Shown piece after piece: positions 1-6,913 of a DNA stretch of 10,771 nucleotides. The DNA comes from Bacteroidales bacterium. Its GTDB lineage: Bacteria; Bacteroidota; Bacteroidia; Bacteroidales; F082. Each line of letters starts with the position of its first letter. The first letter of the stretch is position 1. Position numbers and translations under genes: made by a program. The stretch is taken from contig JAOZNY010000076.1 of assembly GCA_029933565.1 (NCBI GenBank), positions 1,875-12,645 of the forward strand. The letters run 5' to 3'. The notes under the pieces are model-generated. The model ran no database searches. It had not been told where the DNA came from and saw only the letters and a program-made list of their open reading frames with translations.

Positions 1-1031
1 GCTAACGCTTCTGCCTCAATATTTTCAACCTCTTCAATTGTTGCAATCTTATTTTTAATTATCCAGTTCTTCATATGAAGGATGCCATCAGTATCCAATT
101 CATGCTGGAGTTGTTCTTTGGTTTTATATCTTTCGTGTGAGCCGGAAGTAGAGTGGCCTTGAGGCTGAGTGCAATCTTGAATATGAAACAAAACCGGTAC
201 TTGTTCTTTTCTGCAAAGTGCCACACCCTTGCGGTAAGTTTCTAAAAGGTGGGGATAGTTGTAAGCACTACTTTTGAAAATATAAAAACCGTTGGTGTCT
301 TTCTTTTTCTCAAAGCCCATTAATATTTCCGAAATACTGCCTTTGGTAGTCTGATATTTGTTGGGAACAGAGATGCCCCATTGGTCGTCCCAAACCGACA
401 TTGCCATTGGTACCTGCATTACTCCAGCAGCATTCATAGTTTCAAAAAAGTGACCTTCAGAAGTCGAAGAATCGCCAATTGTTCCAAAAGCTACCTCATT
501 TCCATTAATCGAAAATTTTTCAGATTCTTTTGTTTTGCCTTGCTGGCGGAAAAATTTTGAAGCAAGTGCCAAGCCTAATAGACGAGGCATCTGACTGGCT
601 GTTGGTGAAGAATCGGGGGCTGTATTTTTTTGTTTAGTAAGGTCTTTCCAGTTGCCATTTTCATCAAGGCTGCGTGAGGCGAAGTGATTGTTCATTAGTC
701 GGCCTGCATTTGATGGGTTTGCATTGGGGTCGGTATCGCCGTAGAGCATTGCAAAAATCTCTTCAAGTTTCATCATCCCGGCAGCAAGCATAAAAGTTTG
801 GTCGCGGTAATAACCCGATCTCCAATCGCCATCTTCAAAAACACGTGCCATAGCAAGTTGGGGTACTTCTTTTCCATCACCAAAAATCCCAAATTTAGCC
901 TTTCCAGTAAGCACTTCACGTCTGCCAATTAAACTAGCTTGTCGACTTTCGTTTGCAATCCTGAAATCGTTTAAAACTTCCTCTTTGCTGAGGTTTAGGT
1001 TTTTAAGAATACTATTTGTTTTTGAAGTCAT
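1..1031 (-). CDS. 2-oxo-acid dehydrogenase E1 component, fused alpha/beta type (3'-partial, alpha half)
   Basis: Thiamine-diphosphate-dependent E1 subunit of a branched-chain 2-oxo-acid or pyruvate-type dehydrogenase complex, which decarboxylates the oxo acid and passes the acyl group to lipoyl E2; cytosolic. Reading from the ATG at 1031, 343 codons are visible and the frame is still open at the left edge. Visible motifs are YYRDQT (residues 74-79), the cofactor segment GDSSTSEG (186-193) followed by WDDQWGISVP (214-223) in place of the classical GDG...NN, and a QPQGHSTSGSHERY stretch (289-302) typical of the Bacteroidota proteins with alpha and beta domains on one chain of about 650-700 residues. 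The ending WIIKNKIATIEEVENIEAEA also resembles the linker into a beta domain. The fusion is therefore inferred, because the beta half lies outside the window. AAGG sits 6 nt before the ATG and a -7 box lies at 1055-1062. The exact substrate cannot be told from this half. Confidence 0.93.
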   Translation of the reverse strand, partial: MTSKTNSILKNLNLSKEEVLNDFRIANESRQASLIGRREVLTGKAKFGIFGDGKEVPQLAMARVFEDGDWRSGYYRDQTFMLAAGMMKLEEIFAMLYGDTDPNANPSNAGRLMNNHFASRSLDENGNWKDLTKQKNTAPDSSPTASQMPRLLGLALASKFFRQQGKTKESEKFSINGNEVAFGTIGDSSTSEGHFFETMNAAGVMQVPMAMSVWDDQWGISVPNKYQTTKGSISEILMGFEKKKDTNGFYIFKSSAYNYPHLLETYRKGVALCRKEQVPVLFHIQDCTQPQGHSTSGSHERYKTKEQLQHELDTDGILHMKNWIIKNKIATIEEVENIEAEAL

Positions 1032-1054
1032 TTTACCTTGCTTTTTCAATTTTG

Positions 1055-1062
1055 CAAATGTA
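1055..1062 (-). promoter_or_regulatory. Bacteroidota-type promoter -7 box for the E1 gene
   Basis: On the minus strand this reads TACATTTG, an exact match to the TAnnTTTG -7 consensus of the Bacteroidota housekeeping sigma factor. It lies 23 nt before the E1 ATG, predicting a leader of roughly 15-18 nt. No TTTG or TTG -33 element is found at the usual 19-21 nt spacing. The expected -33 position (about 1082-1087) falls at the left edge of the mobile-element-like segment. Confidence 0.6.
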
Positions 1063-1210
1063 ATTAAAAATCATTCTAAATTAAGGGGCTTAGCAAGGCT
1101 AACGCATCTAAATAATTTCAAACAAAAAAACTATCCTGTTTTCTTAATGCCATGAAATATTCAAGACTAGGCCACCACAAAACAGCCTTAAGTCACAGAT
1201 TTTCATTTAT

Positions 1211-1245
1211 TGAAAGAGCTAAGTTGCAAACTTAGCTCAGTTTCA
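1211..1245. repeat. Long imperfect hairpin inside the 1086-1349 element
   Basis: TGAAAGAGCTAAGTT (1211-1225) pairs with 1229-1245 across a 3-nt GCA loop. The right arm carries one 2-nt bulge (AG, 1239-1240), giving 15 base pairs in all. There is no following T-run in either direction, so it does not look like an intrinsic terminator. It shares its right arm with the first copy of the tandem repeat. Confidence 0.7.
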
Positions 1246-1267
1246 GTTGCAAACTTAGCTCAGTTTC
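1222..1267. repeat. Perfect tandem duplication of a 23-bp unit
   Basis: Positions 1222-1244 and 1245-1267 are identical, adjacent copies of a unit beginning AGTTGCAAACTTAGCTCAG and ending TTTC. Each copy carries a full right arm (AACTTAGCTC then AG then TTTC) able to pair with the single left arm at 1211-1225. The duplication therefore looks like slippage over one half of a hairpin, and it creates two mutually exclusive stems. Confidence 0.85.
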
Positions 1268-1377
1268 ATATCAGAATTAATCATAGGAATCATAAAAAAT
1301 CAGTGTCCTATTCAAATATTAGTTTAGATGCGTTTAACATGATGGGCTTGGTATTGCAGTTATAATAGTGAGTTTTC

Positions 1378-2082
1378 TCAACTAACATTTACATTAGGTT
1401 TTTTCCAGTAGGCATCCTCCTCCTCCTCGTCATCCTCATCTTCTTCCTCATAGTCCCATGAATATTTTCTTGGTTGAGGTCCTGATTTTCGATAGTAAAT
1501 AGCCATAATAATACCCGACACAAATCCTCCCAAATGGCCTTCCCATGAGATATTCTTTTTTGGTAGAAAATCAGGAAAAACACCCCAAATTAGGCTGCCA
1601 TATAAAAACGCTACTATCAGTGCAAGTGCGGCAAGGCGCGAATCTTTGCGAATTACACCTGAGAAAAACAGAAAAGATGACAGTCCGTAGATAATTCCAC
1701 TTGCGCCAATATGCCATGACTCACGACCTCCAAACCAGGTCCAAACTCCAGATAAAAACCATATTCCTATTAACACCTTTATTGAAATGCCACGATAAAA
1801 ATAAATAAGTGCTGTCCCTAAAACAAGGAAAGGAATTGAATTAGCCATAAGATGCTCGAAATCACCATGAATAAAGGGAGATAGAAGTATTCCCTGCAAG
1901 CCATTCAACGATAAAGGTTGTATCCCAAGAAAAACAAGTTTGATTCCAAACGCTGTTTCTGCTAACTTAATTAGCCACATTATTGCCAATAAAATGAACG
2001 GCAAAAAAACAGCATTTATGAATTTTTTCTTTTCTTGATTCATGTTTGTGAAAATAATAAAATTGTACAAATCAAAAAGCAT
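1378..2082 (-). CDS. Rhomboid family intramembrane serine protease
   Basis: Multi-pass membrane protease that cleaves transmembrane substrates within the bilayer. The catalytic serine is S128 in GASG (126-129) and the catalytic histidine is H183 in WEGHLGG (180-186). The loop/TM2 motif H72-x4-H77-L-x2-N81 and R120 before ESWHIGASG also fit the family. Hydrophobic segments run roughly 22-40, 66-95, 100-117, 126-143, 150-168 and 184-197, consistent with a six-helix core. After the last helix comes a short cytoplasmic tail with 12 consecutive Asp/Glu residues (212-223), ending in a basic and polar stretch. Two starts are possible: 2082, or the in-frame ATG at 2043 (residue 14), which gives the usual short basic N-terminus (NQEKKKF) before helix 1 and is my preference. 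Neither has a clear Shine-Dalgarno, which is common in this phylum. It is divergent from the gene at 2122. Substrate unknown. Confidence 0.93.
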   Translation of the reverse strand: MLFDLYNFIIFTNMNQEKKKFINAVFLPFILLAIMWLIKLAETAFGIKLVFLGIQPLSLNGLQGILLSPFIHGDFEHLMANSIPFLVLGTALIYFYRGISIKVLIGIWFLSGVWTWFGGRESWHIGASGIIYGLSSFLFFSGVIRKDSRLAALALIVAFLYGSLIWGVFPDFLPKKNISWEGHLGGFVSGIIMAIYYRKSGPQPRKYSWDYEEEDEDDEEEEDAYWKKPNVNVS

Positions 2083-2091
2083 GCCTTTTTA

Positions 2092-2099
2092 TATATTTG
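2092..2099 (+). promoter_or_regulatory. Bacteroidota-type promoter -7 box for the 2122 gene
   Basis: TATATTTG matches TAnnTTTG exactly and lies 22 nt before the ATG at 2122, implying a leader of about 15 nt. The nearest TTG upstream (2063-2065) is 26 nt away, which is longer than the normal spacer, so the -33 element is not convincing. If the rhomboid gene starts at 2082, the region upstream of this box overlaps its first codons. Confidence 0.5.
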
Positions 2100-2121
2100 T
2101 CACTTTTCTAAAAACTAATAG

Positions 2122-3090
2122 ATGAGAACACTCTTATTATTATTTGTACTTGGAATTAGTTTAATCGGGTTTAGCCAGGAAAAGCAAAACTCAGTAAAAC
2201 TCATTAAGCAAAAACACCTCACCAATTTGCCATCAGCCTCTGCTGTTAAATTACTGGATGGCAGCATTTATATCATTGGCGATGATTCACCATTTTTATA
2301 CAAACTGGACAGCAGTTTTGCAATTATTTCTAAAACACTAATTACTGGAAACGACTCCATGCCCAATGGTCGTGTTCCCAAAGCCATTAAGGCAGACTTT
2401 GAATCCATGGCCGTATTTCAAGACAAGAAGGAGTTTTATTTGTTAGTACTCTCATCGGGCTCGAAAGAAATTACACGCGATACAATTCATCTAATCTCTC
2501 TAAAAGAAAACAGAGTAGTGAAAAGTAAAAACGTTCGTCCTTTGTATAATTTAATTATTGAAAAAGCAGGTCTTCCCCTTGATGGAATAAACATTGAAGC
2601 ACTGACAATGAATAAGTCAAATGTTTATATGATGCAAAGGGGCAATAATAATGAGAATCTTATTATGACTTTCAATACAAAAGATTTCATGAAATATCTG
2701 AATAAGGAAAATGCCAATATTCCAGATTTTAGTATTACACGCTTTTTGCTTCCAGCAATGGAAAATACATTGGCGGGCTTTTCTGGGGCTTGTATTTTAA
2801 AGGATAATAGTGGTCTGCTTTTCACAGCTTCGCTGGAAGCAAGTACAAATGTTTACGACGATGGAGAAATTCTAGGAAGTTATGTAGGTACAATTAAATT
2901 TAGTGATTTTGAAGAAGGTAGAAGTACAGCGGAACTTGTGGTGGTAAATGGCGAAACCCTAAAAACAAAACTTGAAGGCATAAGTATTAAATCGGTAGTG
3001 GACAATAAAATAACAATTATTGCTGTTAGTGACAACGACGATGGTACTTCCTGGATTTATGAAATGGAGTATGTTGTTGGGATTGATTAA
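2122..3090 (+). CDS. Secreted beta-propeller-like protein of unknown function
   Basis: 322 residues with a clear Sec signal peptide (hydrophobic residues 4-17, likely cleavage near F17-S18-Q19), so periplasmic or exported; there is no lipobox cysteine. The mature part looks all-beta. Early on it has LPSASAV (36-42) then DGSIYIIGDDSP (46-57). Three spaced segments share a hydrophobic-Glu-small-hydrophobic pattern: ADFESMAVF, INIEALTM and KLEGISIK. Such repeats occur in propeller families of the esterase-like phytase and SdiA-regulated type, where they mark successive blades. I recall similar Bacteroidota proteins grouped under a domain of unknown function (possibly DUF6929), but cannot confirm it here. 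No catalytic motif is recognisable. It is probably monocistronic: it has its own -7 box and is followed by 140 nt before the TonB receptor. It is divergent from the rhomboid gene, and no functional link is shown. Confidence 0.85.
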   Translation: MRTLLLLFVLGISLIGFSQEKQNSVKLIKQKHLTNLPSASAVKLLDGSIYIIGDDSPFLYKLDSSFAIISKTLITGNDSMPNGRVPKAIKADFESMAVFQDKKEFYLLVLSSGSKEITRDTIHLISLKENRVVKSKNVRPLYNLIIEKAGLPLDGINIEALTMNKSNVYMMQRGNNNENLIMTFNTKDFMKYLNKENANIPDFSITRFLLPAMENTLAGFSGACILKDNSGLLFTASLEASTNVYDDGEILGSYVGTIKFSDFEEGRSTAELVVVNGETLKTKLEGISIKSVVDNKITIIAVSDNDDGTSWIYEMEYVVGID

Positions 3091-3111
3091 TGTATATTTT
3101 GCAATCCAATC

Positions 3112-3130
3112 TTCAATGCATTGAATTTTT
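3112..3130 (+). terminator. Possible weak terminator after the 2122 gene
   Basis: A perfect 14-bp palindrome TTCAATGCATTGAA (3112-3125) is followed at once by five T residues (3126-3130), 22 nt after the stop codon. The stem is only 5 bp around a TGCA loop and is AT-rich, so termination would be weak. It could instead be a protein-binding palindrome. Confidence 0.3.
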
Positions 3131-3175
3131 AACAAACATTAATCTGAAATACAATAAAGTAAATTCAAAATAAAA

Positions 3176-3183
3176 TACATTTG
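3176..3183 (+). promoter_or_regulatory. Bacteroidota-type promoter -7 box for the TonB receptor/DUF4249 operon
   Basis: TACATTTG matches TAnnTTTG exactly, 47 nt before the receptor ATG at 3231, predicting a leader of about 40 nt. No good TTTG -33 element stands 19-21 nt upstream. The leader is AT-rich with no obvious riboswitch fold or Fur-like palindrome, so no substrate clue comes from it. Confidence 0.55.
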
Positions 3184-3230
3184 CTCCCTTTCAATTGTAA
3201 CTATTTTTTAAAAATACTGTCATTTAAAAC

Positions 3231-5570
3231 ATGCAAAAAAGATTACTTCTAATATTTTTCCTACTAAGTTTTGTTTTACAATCTGTAAATGCAGTCGAAC
3301 CAAAGGATAACTATACTTTAAGCGGTTTTATTAAAGATGCAAAAAATGGTGAAGTACTTCCGGGGGCAACTGTTTTCATTAAAGAATTAGGAGCAGGTAC
3401 AGCATCTAATGTCTATGGATTTTACTCAACAAGTTTAAAACCCGGTACTTATCATATTGTTTTTTCATTTATTGGATACGTTGATCAGGAGCAATTAGTT
3501 GAGATAGATGGCAATAAAAGTTTAAACATAAATTTAAAGCCAAGTGTAGAAAACCTTTCAGAAATAGAGATTAGGGGAGAGGCCAAGAATGAAAATATCA
3601 GCAGCACACAAATGAGTGTGAACAAAATAGATAGTAAAACAATTCAGGCTATTCCTGCACTTATGGGTGAAGTTGACCTGATTAAAGCAATTCAACTTTT
3701 GCCCGGAGTTAAGTTTGCTGCCGAAGGCTCGTCAGGTTTTAGTGTAAGGGGAGGAAGCCCTGACCAAAATCTAGTACTCCTTGATGAAGCTACTGTTTAT
3801 AACGCTGGTCATTTAATGGGGTTCTTCTCGGTATTCAATAACGATGCGGTAAAAAGCGTTGAACTTTACAAAGGCGATCTGCCGTCAAAATATGGTGGCC
3901 GGCTTTCATCGCTTGTTGATGTTAGAATGAAGGATGGTAATAAAAAGAAGTTTCATGGTAATGGGGGAATTGGAGTTATTTCAAGCCGCCTTATGCTTGA
4001 AGGACCCATAGTAAAAGACAAAGGCTCGTTTATGATTGCAGGCCGAAGATCTTATGCCGATTTGTTTTTAAGGCTCTCATCTAATGATCAAATTAACAAA
4101 AATACTCTCTATTTCTACGATTTAAATGCAAAACTTAACTACAGTATTAACCAAAACAACCATGTATTTATTTCCGGTTATTTTGGGAAAGATGTTTTTA
4201 AAAATGGCAGTTTTGGAATGAATTGGGGAAATGCCACAGGAACATTAAGGTGGAATCATGTTTTTAATGAGAAACTGTTCTCAAACTTTACATTTATTGC
4301 CAGTAGTTTTGGTTACAATATGGGTTTAACAAACGAAGACAATGGTTTTGAATGGAAATCGCAACTTACTGATTACAATTTAAAAGGTGATTTTAACTGG
4401 TATCTTAACAACAGTAATACCATTAACTTTGGTTTTAGCACAATGTTCCACGACTTTTTTCCTGGAATAATAAAAGGTACAGGCAGTGAGTCTTTTATTA
4501 CAGAATATGGACTCCCAAATAATTATGCGCTCGAAAATGCTATTTATATCAGCAATAGTCAAAAAATAGGATCGATTATCAGCCTTAAATATGGGCTGAG
4601 ACTTTCAATGTTCAATAATGTTGGCCCAAACACAGTTTTTAATTATGACCACGAGGGACAGCCAATAGATTCTACGGTTTATTCGAAGGGTGATTTTTAT
4701 AATACATATTTTGGTTTGGAGCCTCGTTTGGGTGCTGTGTTTCAGTTAAACGAAACATCTTCGGTAAAAGCAAGTTATTCGCGTAATTACCAATATCTGC
4801 AGCAAGCACAAAACTCTACAGCCGGTTCGCCCCTGAATATTTGGTTTTCATCGAGTCCAAACGTAAAACCCCAATTCTCCGATCAGTTTGCCATTGGGTA
4901 TTTTAGGAATTTTAAAGAAGGAATGTACGAATCGTCTGTTGAAGTGTATTATAAGGACATAAAAAATGCAATTGACTTTCGCGACCATGCCGATTTGCTT
5001 TTGAATAAACATATTGAAGGGGAACTTCTAATTGGTAAGGGCTACGGCTACGGACTAGAGTTTCTGCTAAGAAAAAATATTGGCAAACTCACAGGCTGGA
5101 TTAGTTATACTTATTCGAGAACATTCCGCGAAATTGAGGGGATTAATAACGGTGATCCTTACAACGGACCTTACGATCGTCCACACGATTTTTCTCTAGT
5201 TGCCAACTATAATTTAAATCAGCAAATTAGTTTTGGACTTACCTGGATTTACTTAACCGGACAGCCTGTTACATTTCCAGTTGGACGCTTTGTTTACGGA
5301 AATACGGTTGTGCCATTTTACTCAGGACGTAATGATTATCGCATGCCTGACTACCACCGTCTCGACTTGTCTTTTACCTGGACTGAAAAACACAATCCTG
5401 AGAAAAAATGGCATAGTCAGATTAATGTATCAATGTACAATGCTTACAACAGGAAAAATCCATGGGTAATAAATTTCCAAACCGATGCCAACGATTCTAG
5501 CATAACTTATGCTGAAATGACCTATTTGTTTGGGATAGTACCATCAATTACATATAATTTTAAATTCTAA
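3231..5570 (+). CDS. TonB-dependent receptor with carboxypeptidase-regulatory-like N-terminal domain
   Basis: Outer-membrane active transporter, 779 residues. In order: signal peptide (1-21, cleavage after VNA); carboxypeptidase-regulatory-like beta-sandwich (about 28-108, with SGFIKDAKNGEVLPGATV and the GFYSTSLKPGTYHIVFSFIGY core); plug domain (about 130-235, with LLPGV, FSVRGGSPDQNLVLLDEATVY and KYGGRLSSLVDVRMKDG); then a beta-barrel to the C-terminus, ending in ITYNFKF with the terminal aromatic expected for BAM recognition. At this length it is the shorter class found with DUF4249 lipoproteins, not the roughly 1000-residue SusC class with a SusD partner. The DUF4249 gene follows after only 3 nt, so the two are almost certainly co-transcribed. 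No glycan hydrolase, siderophore or metal gene adjoins it, so the substrate is unknown. Confidence 0.95.
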   Translation: MQKRLLLIFFLLSFVLQSVNAVEPKDNYTLSGFIKDAKNGEVLPGATVFIKELGAGTASNVYGFYSTSLKPGTYHIVFSFIGYVDQEQLVEIDGNKSLNINLKPSVENLSEIEIRGEAKNENISSTQMSVNKIDSKTIQAIPALMGEVDLIKAIQLLPGVKFAAEGSSGFSVRGGSPDQNLVLLDEATVYNAGHLMGFFSVFNNDAVKSVELYKGDLPSKYGGRLSSLVDVRMKDGNKKKFHGNGGIGVISSRLMLEGPIVKDKGSFMIAGRRSYADLFLRLSSNDQINKNTLYFYDLNAKLNYSINQNNHVFISGYFGKDVFKNGSFGMNWGNATGTLRWNHVFNEKLFSNFTFIASSFGYNMGLTNEDNGFEWKSQLTDYNLKGDFNWYLNNSNTINFGFSTMFHDFFPGIIKGTGSESFITEYGLPNNYALENAIYISNSQKIGSIISLKYGLRLSMFNNVGPNTVFNYDHEGQPIDSTVYSKGDFYNTYFGLEPRLGAVFQLNETSSVKASYSRNYQYLQQAQNSTAGSPLNIWFSSSPNVKPQFSDQFAIGYFRNFKEGMYESSVEVYYKDIKNAIDFRDHADLLLNKHIEGELLIGKGYGYGLEFLLRKNIGKLTGWISYTYSRTFREIEGINNGDPYNGPYDRPHDFSLVANYNLNQQISFGLTWIYLTGQPVTFPVGRFVYGNTVVPFYSGRNDYRMPDYHRLDLSFTWTEKHNPEKKWHSQINVSMYNAYNRKNPWVINFQTDANDSSITYAEMTYLFGIVPSITYNFKF

Positions 5571-5573
5571 ATT

Positions 5574-6428
5574 ATGAAACTTAAACCAAAATATATTTTA
5601 TACATTCTCTTGGTAACTTTGGTTAGTTTAAGTTCATGTACTGAAAAAATTGACATTGAACTCGACTCTGACAGAATTAGGCTTGTTGTAGATGGAATTA
5701 TTACAGATATTCCGGGCGAGCAATACGTAAAACTTACTGAGACCGCTGATTATTTTTCAAACGAACAGCCAAAAGGTGTTGGAAATGCAACAGTAATAAT
5801 AGAGAGTCAAAATGGGCCAATCTTGCTAACAGAAAGTGATTCGGTGGCAGGGCTCTATTTAATGCCTGATGGGTTTGTGGGAGTTCAAGGTAATATTTAT
5901 CAATTAAACATTAAACTTGAAAATGAAATAGGTGGTTATAAAGACTATTTTGCTAATACAAAAATGCCACTCCTTTCCGACGATATTGATTCGATAGCAG
6001 TGGAGTGGATGCCACAGTTTGAGGGTTGGGTAGTAAGGCTTTATGCCCAAGACCCAGATAGAGAGGACTTTTATATGTTTAATGGATTAAGAAATGGTGA
6101 GTTAATTACCGATAGTATTCATGAAGTAAACATAACCGATGATAGATTATTTAATGGCAACTACACCAGTGGTGTTATGGTATTAATGTTTAATGAAGAT
6201 CAACTTGACCCAGGTGATTTATTTACCCTGGTTTTATCAAATATTACAAAAGAATATATAAATTTTGTAAGTGAGGTTCAAACAGAGATACAATCCAAAG
6301 AGCCTTTGTTTAGTGGTCCTCCGGCTAATGTTAGTAGTAACATCTCAAATGGAGCTGCAGGTTGGTTTACTTCGTACCCCTCGGCATTTAGCAGCACAAT
6401 TGTACAAGAAATTCCTGAAGAGAAATAA
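5574..6428 (+). CDS. DUF4249 family outer-membrane lipoprotein
   Basis: 284 residues. A lipoprotein signal peptide with lipobox LSSC (Cys22) is followed by TEKID, with no Bacteroidota-style acidic export tag directly after the Cys but acidic residues soon after (ELDSD). The mature N-terminus (about residues 35-110, LVVDGIITDIPGEQYVKLTETADYF then NATVIIE) reads as an Ig/CarboxypepD-like beta domain. The C-terminal PPANVSSNISNGAAGWF (about 249-265) is the signature end of DUF4249 proteins. The start codon lies 3 nt after the receptor stop, so translation is probably coupled. The family almost always accompanies a TonB-dependent receptor. By analogy with SusD it may be a substrate-capturing partner or lid, but that role is inference; it has no SusD-like TPR architecture. 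Confidence 0.92.
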   Translation: MKLKPKYILYILLVTLVSLSSCTEKIDIELDSDRIRLVVDGIITDIPGEQYVKLTETADYFSNEQPKGVGNATVIIESQNGPILLTESDSVAGLYLMPDGFVGVQGNIYQLNIKLENEIGGYKDYFANTKMPLLSDDIDSIAVEWMPQFEGWVVRLYAQDPDREDFYMFNGLRNGELITDSIHEVNITDDRLFNGNYTSGVMVLMFNEDQLDPGDLFTLVLSNITKEYINFVSEVQTEIQSKEPLFSGPPANVSSNISNGAAGWFTSYPSAFSSTIVQEIPEEK

Positions 6429-6602
6429 GTTTAAACTCACCTAAATTAGAGTTCACACCTTAATGTTTTTTGGTTAAGATTTAATGTTTGCAGAATAGAT
6501 TCTTGCCATCAAATACCTGCTGTAAGTTAGTTTGCTAATTTATAAGTGAAGCAAATTGGGTATAAAAAGAAACTTAAAAGTTAAAATCTAGAAATAAAAG
6601 AG

Positions 6603-6610
6603 TAACTTTG
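6603..6610 (+). promoter_or_regulatory. Bacteroidota-type promoter -7 box for the RRM/cold-shock operon
   Basis: TAACTTTG matches TAnnTTTG exactly, 34 nt before the RRM start codon, predicting a leader of about 28 nt rich in A and U. A -33 element is not evident. The rest of the 216-nt gap (6429-6644) holds no ORF and no convincing terminator for the upstream DUF4249 gene, only short AT-rich inverted repeats. Confidence 0.6.
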
Positions 6611-6644
6611 ACAAAAATTTATTAATCAAATTAAATAGAGTTTT

Positions 6645-6896
6645 ATGAATATTTACGTAGGAAATCTGAATTTTAAAGTAAGTGAGAATGACTTACAAGA
6701 AGCATTTGAAGCATTTGGAAATGTAAGCGAAGTAAAAATTATTACTGACAAATATAGTGGTAGAAGTAAAGGCTTTGGTTTTATTACAATGGATGACAAT
6801 GAAGAAGGTAATAAGGCTGTTGCAGAACTTAATGGCACTGAGTTTATGGGTAGAGAAGTGGTTGTTAATGAGGCAAAGCCAAGAAAAGAATATTAA
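6645..6896 (+). CDS. Single-RRM RNA-binding protein
   Basis: 83-residue protein made of one RNA recognition motif and almost nothing else. RNP2 is IYVGNL (3-8) and RNP1 is KGFGFITM (42-49), with the aromatic residues Y4, F44 and F46 that stack on RNA bases. The beta-alpha-beta-beta-alpha-beta order is readable, and the C-terminus ends AKPRKEY. Proteins like this are abundant in Bacteroidota and some other bacteria; in Bacteroides they are studied as Rbp-type post-transcriptional regulators, and the phylum often lacks a clear Hfq. The cold-shock gene follows after 17 nt with no visible terminator, so the two probably share a transcript. RNA targets cannot be deduced. The start is fixed by RNP2 lying at residue 3. 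Confidence 0.95.
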   Translation: MNIYVGNLNFKVSENDLQEAFEAFGNVSEVKIITDKYSGRSKGFGFITMDDNEEGNKAVAELNGTEFMGREVVVNEAKPRKEY

Positions 6897-6913
6897 TATT
6901 TTAAAAATTATTT

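Larger units (their letters stand above)
1086..1349. mobile_element. Candidate MITE-like non-autonomous element with terminal inverted repeats
   Basis: AACGCATCTAAA at 1101-1112 has an exact 12-bp inverted copy at 1323-1334. Exactly 9 nt outside each copy lies the same 6-bp direct repeat GGGCTT (1086-1091 and 1344-1349). Taking 1092-1343 as the element gives 252 bp with 21-bp imperfect terminal inverted repeats (16 of 21 positions match by eye) and a 6-bp candidate target duplication. Just inside the arms, TAAT is shared with a 1-nt gap. The interior has no ORF, but contains a 23-bp tandem repeat and a long hairpin. This structure fits a miniature inverted-repeat transposable element mobilised in trans, but no second copy is present in the window, so the call rests on structure alone. 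Confidence 0.45.

Noticed and set aside
1222..1267. Possible minimal CRISPR array
   Set aside because: The two 23-bp copies are directly adjacent with no spacer, and no cas gene is nearby.
1389..1583. 64-codon minus-strand open frame
   Set aside because: It lies inside the rhomboid gene in another frame; the rhomboid reading has catalytic motifs, while this one has only low-complexity arginine and methionine runs from the acidic-tail codons.
2625..2825. 66-codon minus-strand open frame
   Set aside because: Antisense shadow of the 2122 gene with no domain, start signal or promoter.
4380..4562. 60-codon minus-strand open frame
   Set aside because: Antisense to the TonB receptor barrel region; no recognisable content.
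5281..5469. 62-codon plus-strand open frame
   Set aside because: Out-of-frame overlap with the receptor's C-terminal strands, which are clearly coding in the main frame.
6429..6560. Terminator after the DUF4249 gene
   Set aside because: Only short AT-rich inverted repeats (for example AACTC/GAGTT, and GCAGAAT/ATTCTTGC with almost no loop); none has a stable stem followed by a T-run.
6653..6838. 61-codon minus-strand open frame
   Set aside because: Antisense to the RRM gene; the serine/proline/leucine-rich translation is a mirror of the RRM codons.
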